Positions 32,545 through 39,534 of a DNA stretch of 39,534 bases are shown here, in pieces. The position numbers and the translations under genes were made by a program. Each line of letters starts with the position of its first letter. Position 1 is the stretch's first letter. A model generated the notes under the pieces. It was not told the DNA's origin. It saw only the letters and a list, made by a program, of their open reading frames with translations, and made no database searches. Location: the NCBI RefSeq assembly GCF_010093535.1, contig NW_022985166.1:1892877-1932410 (forward strand), in the 5' to 3' direction. This stretch comes from Lindgomyces ingoldianus (lineage: Eukaryota; Ascomycota; Dothideomycetes; Pleosporales; Lindgomycetaceae).

Positions 32545-35500
32545 TTTCTACGCAAGCTTTAATACAAACTTAAAAAAAACATAAACTAATTCTCCTCTAA
32601 ACGCTCCTAGTTACTATATGCTTACTTTTAACTTAACTATAACATAACAGCCTTAATTAACTTACTAATAAATAAAGATATTATTAACCTAGATTAATTT
32701 ATAGTGTTTTTATAAGTAACTTATAAAAACTTAAACAAAGAGTTAACAGCCTTAAGTTGCCTAAACACTCTATAATAAAGAAGAAAAAGCTTTACTTTAC
32801 ACTTTACTAAGTTTTGCTAACTTATATTTAATATAGGCCTAAATAAAATAGGTCTAATTATAGCCTTATATAACTCTCTCTTAACTAAACTGTAACACGC
32901 TATAGTAGAAGAACCCCTTCTAAATAACTTTAACATATATGTAAACTTAATTACTACCTATAATAATAACATAAGGTTCCTCCTTATATAAGCTCTAATA
33001 CGCCCTTAAACTAGCGCAGTTATAAATAAGGACCTTAATATAATAAAAATTAATTTAAATTATGCTTTAGTTAGTTCTAGAAAGTGTAAAGATTATAAAA
33101 AAAAAAGTTAATGCTTTAAGTGTAGCAAGCATAGTTATATCTTCTAAAACTGCTTTATTCTCTTTTTTTAAGTCTATGCAAGTAGCGCTGCTAGCACTTA
33201 TTAAAAATTTTTACTATTTTAATTTTATTTTTATAAGGGCTTTAACTTGTTTTTAAGCTTTAATCTTTTTTACTACTTTTAACATAGCTGCAGCTATAGC
33301 AGTAAAAGCCTGTAAAAAGGCTTGTCCTAGGGCTAAGTTACCCTCTAGGACTAATTTAACACTAGATCTCTGCTAACTTATAAGCTAAGTCCCCTACTAA
33401 CAACTAAAAGTACTAAGTTAATATTCTTATATATTTATAATAAAAAACTATATTAGCCCTAATATAGGCTTTTATTAACTTAGAAGTAAACAGCATAGGT
33501 TACATTAATAAAGAACTAGCGCATAAACTAAATCTCTAATTAACACTGCTTACCTAAATAATTTACTTAACTAGATTTAATAAAAAATAACTTTAAAAAA
33601 GTTTTATTTTTTGTACTATAACTATTATAATTACCTACTAATACTATAAAAAGCAGATTAAACTCTATATAATAAATACAGAATGTTATAACCTAATCTT
33701 AAAACAACTATAGCTATATTAGCACAAAGTTGCCTTTAATTACTAAGAGTAAGTTTTAAACTTTAACTCTTTTTAATGCTAAGATGTATACTTATGCTTA
33801 CACTTAAATAACACTTAAATAGCACTTAATATAAAAGGTTTTTAGACTTACTTTCTAATAACCTAAAGAAAAACTACTTAAGTAAGGCTAATAAGCTAGG
33901 CCTTTTACTAAGATAGGCTATATAAAATAATTTAACAACTGCTTAAACTTAAAGAAAAGAAAGCTTTTAAAAAACTTTTACTTACTTAATTTAGACATAA
34001 ACTAGAACTTAAACAGCAGATAGACATCTGCTACATAGAACCTGCCCTATTTATAACTCTAGCTTAATAACTAGATTATAAAATCTATATAGTTATAATT
34101 TCTAATATAGACTAAGCTTTAGCTTCCTAAAAACACACTAACTTAAAGATAATAGTTCTTTAAGACTACTATAACTTATTATATATCTTTTTTTAAAATA
34201 AGTCTAATAAGCTTTTAATATAACATCTATATAATTACTAGATAACCTTTAAGCCTAGTAAACAACCTAGTTATAGGCTACTATATAAAATGTTACTAAA
34301 TAAATTAAAAGTGCTCTAAAAATACCTTAATAAAAACTTAAAAAAAAGGTTTATTTAAGCTAGCTTTTTACTAGTAGTATTACTTATACTATTTATAAAA
34401 AAACTTAGAGGTAGGCTTTAATTCTATGTTAACTACTAAGGACTAAATGCTGTTACTATTAAAAACTAATACTTAATTTCTTTTTTATAAGAAACTCTAA
34501 GCTAACTAAGTAAAGTAAAGTATTTTATAAAGTTAGATATTATTACTGCCTTTAATAAGCTAAGAATAGTAAAGGGTAATAAGTAGCTAATAGTGTTTTA
34601 GACCTAATATAGACTATTTAAGTACCTAGTAATACCCTTTAGCTTAGCTAACACACCTAGTACTTTTTAACATTTTGTAAATAACTTACTCTAACTTTAC
34701 CTAAACATGTTTTACACTATGTATATTAATAATATTCTAATCTATAGTAATAGCCTTTTAGAGCATAAACAGCATGTACGCCTAGTGCTAAAGGCTATAA
34801 AAGAAGTAGGTCTGTAACTTAACATAAATAAATATAAGTTTTACTAATTAAAGGTTACATATTTAGAATATATAATCTTTATAGATAGCATCTAAATAGA
34901 CCCTATTAAGGTTTAGACTATGCTAGATTAGTAATACTTAAAAAATATAAAAAATGTTTAAGCTTTTATAGAATTTACTAACTTTTATTAATAATTTATT
35001 AATAACTTTTTATAGCTAGTAAGCTTTATAATTACACTTACTAAAAAAGAGATTTAATTTAACTTTAACTTAAATTACTAATAGTCTTTTAACTAGCTAA
35101 AAAAAGCCTTTACTAAAGCTTTAATACTCTACTACTTTAACTTTAAACTACTAATACTTATAGAAGCTAATGCCTTAGACTACATAGTAGCAGGAGTTCT
35201 CTTCTAGACTAAGCTAGATAGAACTATTAAGCCTATTACATACTTTTTAAAAAAAATAAGCTTTATAAAAGGTAATTATAAAATCTATAATAAAGAATTA
35301 CTTACTATAGTATACTGCTTTAAATAATAGTAACCTAAACTAAAAGGTGCAGCGTATCTAATACAGGTCCTATCTAACTATAAGAACTTATAGTACTTTA
35401 TAACTATAAAATAACTTAGCTACTAATAAGCCTATTAGTTTAAATATTTATTTTATTTTAATTTTAAGATTACTTATTATTCTAGTTAAAATAAAAAGAA

Positions 35501-37155
35501 ACTAGATGCTTTTATAAAGCAATCTTAAAACATCTCTGCTTAAAAAAAAGTGTAAAAGGCTTAACACTAAACTTTACTTTAACTTAAGCTATTTTTAGAC
35601 TTTAACTTAAATAAAATAAATTAAATAATTAATTAAATTATTACTAATAAGTATCTAAATAATAAATTTATTTAAGAAACTTTAGACCTGCTTTAAAACA
35701 GCGCTAGTTAGTTAAAAAAGGTAACACTAGCTAACTATAAAAACTAAAATAGTAAGCTATATTACTATAACTAACTTATAATCTCTAATTTTAATAAACT
35801 AAGAATTAAACTACTCTAAATTATACATAACTTGCCTATTAAAGGACACCTAGGCAGAGAAAAGACTCTTAACCTACTATAGAGAGAGTACTACTAGCCC
35901 TGCATGTTCTATACTGTACGCTAATACATATTATGTTGCTATACTTACTGTAAAGTAAAAGCCTTTTAAAAAAAGTATAATAGCCTGCTTAAACTACTTC
36001 TAATTTTTAAATAAGCTTAAAAAGACATATTAATTAATTTTATTATAAACCTACTTTTATTTAAAGGGTATATAAATATTATAGTAGTTGTTAATTACTT
36101 AACTAAGTATTAACACTTAATACTATGTTCTTTTATAACTACCTCTAATATAGCCTAGTTATTCTACTAATATGTATAAGTTTACTATAGCCTGCTTAAC
36201 ATAATTATATTAGACAGAGGTACACAGTTTGTCTTAGCCTTCTAGAACAAACTTTATAAATAGCTTTAAATTATTCTCTATCTATCTACAGCTTTTTACT
36301 TAGAGACTAACAGCTAGACTAAAAACATAAACGCTATAATAAAATAAGTCCTATAAGTGTACATAAACTACTAGTAAGATAACTAAGTAAAATAGTTAGC
36401 TATAGTATAGTTTAAAGCTAATAACATAACATTTAAATTAACATAAGTATCTTTATTCTTAGTAAACTATAGATACTACCTTTAAATAGAATTTAAACTA
36501 CTTTTAAATACTTTTTAACTAACTTATTAATTTATATAAGTAATAAATGTAAATAAACTTATTAATAAAATCTAAAATATATCTAAATATATTTATAAAG
36601 AGCTTATATAGGCTTAAGCTTTTTAATAAGAGTACATAAACTAATCTTAAACTTTTACCCTTATATATGTAGCTAGCAAGAAGGTCTAGCTAGATGCTAG
36701 AAATATCTAAATAAACTAATAATTAAAGAAACTTAATTAAAAGAACTTTAGCCTTTTTATAGTAGCCTATATAGTTTTATTACATACTTACTAATTAATC
36801 CTACCTAACAGCATAAAGATACACTCTGTGTTCCACGTATTATTGCTGCGCTAAGTAGCCTTTAAATCTAACTATCTACCTAGACAGCTAAACCTACTAC
36901 TTAAACTTATTATTATAAATAACAAACTAAAATATGTTATAAAAAATGTTAAATAGATCTAGTTTAATAAAAAGAAACATATTTATAAATACTTTATAAA
37001 ATAGACTAGATATAATAAACTGTTATAAGAACCTATAGAAGCCCTGTAAAAGAACTCTGCAGTAACTTAATTCTACGCCTAATACTTATCTAAACTAAAC
37101 CTGTACCCTAATAAAGACAACCTAATGCTAGAACTACTAATGTAAAGGATTCCCT
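32545..37155 (+). pseudogene. A2 gag (rest) and pol, RIP-inactivated
   Basis: After B2, gag continues (frame starting at positions equal to 33112 modulo 3), through ITALINLLINKD and the knuckle at 33112-33153, where His is now Tyr. Pol lies in the next frame (-1): protease region near 33489 (NSIGYINKELAHKLN), RT with KLDIITAFN near 34530 and YINN at 34719-34748, RNase H near 35152, integrase zinc motif near 35830-35950, and integrase core (NFIINLLL near 36036 with first Asp lost, LDRGTQF near 36215 kept, TNSQTKNIN near 36310 with Glu now Lys). A chromodomain follows at about 36912-37110. Stops are TAA/TAG. Chromodomain integrases steer insertion to heterochromatin, which fits this nest. Confidence 0.88.
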
Positions 37156-37158
37156 TTC

Positions 37159-37176
37159 TAATAAGAGGGGGGGTAC
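37159..37176 (+). promoter_or_regulatory. Polypurine tract of A2
   Basis: CTAATAAGAGGGGGGGTAC lies directly before the 3' LTR. It has seven G where A1 has six, one of the few indels between the two copies. Confidence 0.8.
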
Positions 37177-37494
37177 TGTTACAGTATCCTCCCTAGATTC
37201 TAGACATAACTGTATTAGACATGTACTAGAGTATTATTAGTGCATGTCTAACATAAATATAACATAACATAGACATAAACTTAAGTATAAACTGCCTTAA
37301 TACTAACTAAACTTAAAATAGGCTTAATTTATACCTAAAGCGCTTAGACTTTTAAGCTAAGTATTTAATTACTAATTTTCTTCTAAACCTTTCTGTTCCT
37401 CACACAACGTCTTATACCTACTATAATACCTCACATAGTAATTAAACTAGACCTCTGTGAAGCTCTATAACCTTACTCGTGCACAATCGTGACA
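37177..37494 (+). repeat. 3' LTR of A2
   Basis: This 318-bp LTR starts TGTTACAGTATCC and ends CAATCGTGACA. The outer half keeps CpA/CpG sites (CTCACACAACGTC). TSD AATAG follows at 37495-37499. Confidence 0.93.
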
Positions 37495-37499
37495 AATAG

Positions 37500-37570
37500 A
37501 GTTTGTTAGGGTGGGGTCTTAGCAAAAGTGAGCGACTCAGGTGTGTGAGCAACTTGCCCGTGAAGTACGT
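37500..37570 (+). repeat. D1 fragment 4: right end with TIR
   Basis: After A2 the transposase frame ends within a few codons (AGAGTTTGTTAG). The TIR follows at 37514-37570, from GGGTCTTAGC to GAAGTACGT, then TA at 37571-37572. It is unmutated. It is the third copy of the TIR seen at both ends of D2. The four D1 pieces sum to about 0.9 kb, equal to the matching 3' half of D2, so nothing else is missing. Confidence 0.85.
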
Positions 37571-37572
37571 TA

Positions 37573-38180
37573 AGTGCTTTAGGCTAAAAAAGTGTTAACC
37601 CTGCTAAAACAGGTTTAGTATATAAAAAGAGTTAGAGTAAAAGTGAGAGAGGTTTAGTACAAGAAATTTTAATTAGGCCCGTGCGCAGCTAAGCGAGGCC
37701 GAGGAGCAGCCGATTTGACTTATTGGTGCATGAACTCTATAGTCTCCGCGCACGGAGGTTCGCGCACGAGCATCATGTGACATAGATACGTGATCCTGCT
37801 CGTGCGCGATCGCTCATATCCAGGCCGCGACGCTGCTGCTGCGTACGGACAATTACGCTATAAAAGAAGGCTCTACGTAAAGTATACGCAACAGCGACAA
37901 GGAAAACGTGATTTATTACGCAGCAAGGGTCTGAGAGGCTTAAGAATAGCTACAGCCCTCGACTTGTATAGAATTATAGTAAATATTAATGGGTGCAACA
38001 AACCTTAAGTTACTTAAAGTTAAAGTACCCTGTTGTCCGTACGTAAGTACAGCTGCTGCGTCCGTGCATGCGTACGGCCGAATTAAGTTGCCTGAAACAG
38101 TTGGCTATCTGGCCCGTGCGTTAGGGGCTACGTGTACTTAACAACCCTCCTTCTTCGTATGAAGAGAGAGGGCAGTAGTC
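37573..38180. other. Non-mutated island, part 1: no recognisable gene; strong inverted repeat
   Basis: From the end of D1 the base composition changes abruptly: CpG and CpA are frequent and stops are no longer dense. I see no convincing gene. The 72-codon frame at 37790-38008 has no recognisable features. A perfect 13-bp inverted repeat, TCGCGCACGAGCA (37760-37772) and TGCTCGTGCGCGA (37797-37809), flanks a 24-base loop. A smaller one, CTCCG/CGGAG, lies just before it at 37744-37757. This may be single-copy flanking DNA or the unmutated end of an unknown short element. Confidence 0.55.
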
Positions 38181-38219
38181 AATTATAAGAAGATTCTTGC
38201 CTGCTCACCCTTGTTACAG

Positions 38220-38240
38220 GCTGTACGCTTAGCGTACAGC
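38220..38240. repeat. Near-perfect palindrome in the non-mutated island
   Basis: GCTGTACGCT (38220-38229), one T, then AGCGTACAGC (38231-38240). The arms are perfectly complementary. As RNA it would form about 8 bp with a 5-base loop. Function unknown. Confidence 0.7.
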
Positions 38241-38255
38241 TGCCCACCACCTACC

Positions 38256-38317
38256 GCGTGCGTAGCCACGCAGAGAAGGGACTCACTACCAGATGCGTAG
38301 CCATCTAGAGGAGTGAG
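38256..38317. other. Two hairpins with the same loop and different paired stems
   Basis: GCGTG-CGTAGC-CACGC (38256-38271) and AGATG-CGTAGC-CATCT (38291-38306) share the loop CGTAGC but have different stems, each fully complementary. The second is enclosed by a further stem: CTCACT and CC (38282-38290) pairing with GG and AGTGAG (38310-38317), leaving a bulged A. This arrangement suggests a structured RNA or the folded end of a short non-autonomous element. No family is recognised. Confidence 0.5.
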
Positions 38318-38751
38318 CCAACCGACACCTGTACCTTTTTCGGCATAGTGGGTTTTTCGCCACACAGGAAGGGACGCTTGCTTGTTTCTTCGAGCAGAGT
38401 GGATGCGCAAAGTATTAACACCAGCAAGCAGAAAGCTTCGAGCCTTTAAGAATTTCGCAAATCTCCTGTTAGCTTGAATTTAGACCTGTGGATTAAGTAG
38501 AGTTTGAAGGGTTGCAAGGCTAGAAGAAATAAGAAAGGAGATTAGCTTAACAGGTGGTTAGAGAGAAAATATGTCCTTATTACAACACTGCGCAGTTGTT
38601 TAAAGGACGATTGACTTAAGGTGCCGTGTAAAAAGCAAATTGACCTGTGGTGACAGTTCAGCTCGCTCAGCCTAGCCTAACCACTGTGTGCCCTTTTTAT
38701 GAGTTTGCAATCGCATTTACATTTATTATAACCACACTCTCCCTGACAACA
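38318..38751. other. Non-mutated island, part 2: no gene recognised
   Basis: This is mixed-composition sequence. The words CTCCTGTTAGCTT (near 38462) and GGAGATTAGCTTAACAGG (near 38537) are related imperfectly. GACCTGTGG occurs twice, near 38480 and 38642. Nothing here reads as protein. The last ~100 bp are pyrimidine-rich before the ATG at 38752, as in many fungal 5' leaders. Confidence 0.4.
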
Positions 38752-38853
38752 ATGGCCGACAACGCACCGACAGTCACGACAGTCGCGACGTCCTTCGGTG
38801 CGATTTCCAACAACTGCGGGCTCGTGATCGGTAGCGCGTTACAGTCATTCTAA
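38752..38853 (+). CDS. Short ORF, 33 residues, good start context, unknown
   Basis: The start ACAACAATGGCC is close to the preferred start context of filamentous fungi. The 33 codons (MADNAPTVTTVATSFGAISN and onward, ending in LQSF) use mostly C- or G-ending codons, unlike everything else in the window. An in-frame ATG lies 35 codons upstream (38647), but that part has ordinary codon use, so I prefer 38752. The product is not recognised. It could be the 5' end of a truncated gene or of a retroelement gag, or chance. Sequence after the stop shows no continuation I can identify. Confidence 0.3.
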   Translation: MADNAPTVTTVATSFGAISNNCGLVIGSALQSF

Positions 38854-39240
38854 AAAGTCTGTCCCATGGCCTGAGCACTCGCTTATGAGCTCAGGGGACT
38901 CGGAAAAATCCCCCCCACCCAAATTAGTACTGCAGGCCTTTCCCTGACCCCCAACCACGCATCTAGAGCTCTAGAAAAGCTTAAAAAATCCTTTATTATT
39001 TAATTTTAACACTGCAGCTTTTTCCTAATTAAGTAATTAAAAATACTACGACAGTTCATAAATGATCTGTAAAAGCAAAGCTTGCTTAGAGAAATAGTTA
39101 GTACATTAAGGTAGGTTATTTAGGTTAAAGAATAGTTATAGCATAATGCTTAGCAAATTAGTATTAGACAGGTAATAGACACATAATAACAATATATAAC
39201 TATAGCATGTAACTAATTACAGCCTGTAACTAAGCGTAGC
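38854..39240. other. Border from non-mutated island to mutated right flank
   Basis: G+C-rich sequence with runs of C (CCCCCCCACCC near 38911) gives way at about 38960-38980 to A+T- and TpA-rich sequence typical of RIP. No gene, LTR border or target duplication is seen. The mutated part leads straight into the tandem units of J2. Confidence 0.45.
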
Positions 39241-39330
39241 TAATACTAATCTCTAACACACTAATATAGCTAATGCTAATCCTTAACACACTAATATAGC
39301 TAATGCTAATCCCTAACACACTAATATAGC
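39241..39330 (+). repeat. Tandem array, three 30-bp units, in J2
   Basis: The units are 39241-39270, 39271-39300 and 39301-39330. Each is TAATGCTAATCC, then CTAACACACTAATATAGC, with one or two changes. The same unit in the unmutated left copy (20-49) reads TGATGCCAATCC, then CCGACACACCGATGTGGC. The differences are transitions expected from RIP. Confidence 0.85.
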
Positions 39331-39534
39331 TAAAAAAGTAGAATAACATAACTAACTATAATTTAAATATGTTTTATATAACATATACTAAAGTAAACTA
39401 CATGTAAATTAATATAAAAATATAGGTATATTAAGTATACATTATTTTAAAAAAGAATATAAGAAATATATAAAGTAATAAACAATAGTGTTACTAAAGT
39501 TTATTTAAAAAGATTATAACTAACTATTGTGTTT
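39282..39534. repeat. Direct repeat J, right copy (J2), heavily mutated
   Basis: This aligns with 1-250 in the same direction, for example ACTAACTATAATTTAAA at 71 and 39351. Differences are mainly C-to-T and G-to-A. It runs off the end of the window. J1 and J2 flank the whole nest, 39.3 kb apart. Confidence 0.8.

Larger units (their letters stand above)
24215..37494 (+). mobile_element. Retrotransposon A2 (Ty3/Gypsy chromovirus), carrying B2
   Basis: This element has 318-bp LTRs at 24215-24532 and 37177-37494 and a TSD AATAG (24210-24214 and 37495-37499). Its net length without B2 is 5,665 bp. It is in opposite orientation to A1, so A1 and A2 form the arms of a very large inverted repeat around 14599-24214. 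It was inserted near the 3' end of the D1 transposase, about 75 bp from the D1 right end. It is RIP-inactivated. Confidence 0.94.

Noticed and set aside
32365..32562. 65-codon + strand frame
   Set aside because: It runs through the B2 LTR into A2 gag on the wrong strand for B2. It is an LTR frame without coding meaning.
37514..37570. LTR beginning TGTTAGGGTGGGG
   Set aside because: It first looked like an LTR end, but the third copy in inverted position and the TA flank show it to be the terminal inverted repeat of the pogo-like element.
37790..38008. 72-codon + strand frame
   Set aside because: It begins inside the 13-bp inverted repeat and has no recognisable domain. Basic, low-complexity content fits a chance frame.
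38183..38410. 75-codon - strand frame in the unmutated island
   Set aside because: It covers the hairpin cluster, its amino acids reflect the inverted repeats, and no start context or domain is seen.

Overview
The window looks like a heterochromatic, gene-poor block from a filamentous ascomycete (Pezizomycotina). Three things point there. The sequence is extremely A+T- and TpA-rich. Paired repeat copies differ almost only by C-to-T and G-to-A changes in CpA/TpG context, the signature of repeat-induced point mutation (RIP). The elements present are chromodomain Ty3/Gypsy retrotransposons (chromoviruses) and a Fot1/pogo-type DNA transposon, both typical of these fungi. I see no intact host gene and no rRNA or tRNA gene. 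The species cannot be named from the sequence.

The window resolves almost completely into a nest of transposons whose borders I could fix by terminal repeats and target-site duplications (TSDs). The host is D1, a 5'-truncated pogo-like transposon on the + strand, in four pieces: 461-738, 14604-14732, 23794-24214 and 37500-37570. Inserted into D1 are: A1, a Gypsy chromovirus on the - strand at 739-14598 (TSD TTAAT); D2, a second full-length pogo-like copy on the - strand at 14733-16589 plus 23787-23791 (TA target); and A2, a second copy of A on the + strand at 24215-37494 (TSD AATAG). E, another chromovirus (7,192 bp, - strand, 16590-23781, TSD TAAAG), sits inside the right terminal inverted repeat of D2. 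B1 (7,610 bp, +, 3213-10822, TSD CTTAC) sits in the pol of A1, and B2 (7,610 bp, -, 24930-32539, TSD CTTCC) sits in the gag of A2. C1, a 579-bp miniature LTR element with no coding capacity (-, 13181-13759, TSD TTAGT), sits in the gag of A1. A solo LTR of C is at 252-380 (TSD CTAGC).

The left edge (1-250) and right edge (39282-39534) are a direct repeat, J, with a 30-bp tandem motif. The left copy is nearly unmutated and the right copy is heavily mutated. Between D1 and the right copy of J lies 37573 to about 38960, the only sizeable non-mutated, G+C-richer island. It holds several strong inverted repeats and one short ORF in an excellent start context, but no recognisable gene.

All coding sequences in the elements are dead: Gln and Trp codons have become TAA/TAG, Cys has become Tyr, and catalytic Asp has become Asn. 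Their frames are still readable, so domain order can be given: gag with a zinc knuckle, protease, reverse transcriptase, RNase H, integrase, chromodomain. The most striking general pattern is that each retrotransposon is heavily mutated inside but spared at its two outer edges, so the two LTRs of one element carry mirror-image mutation gradients.
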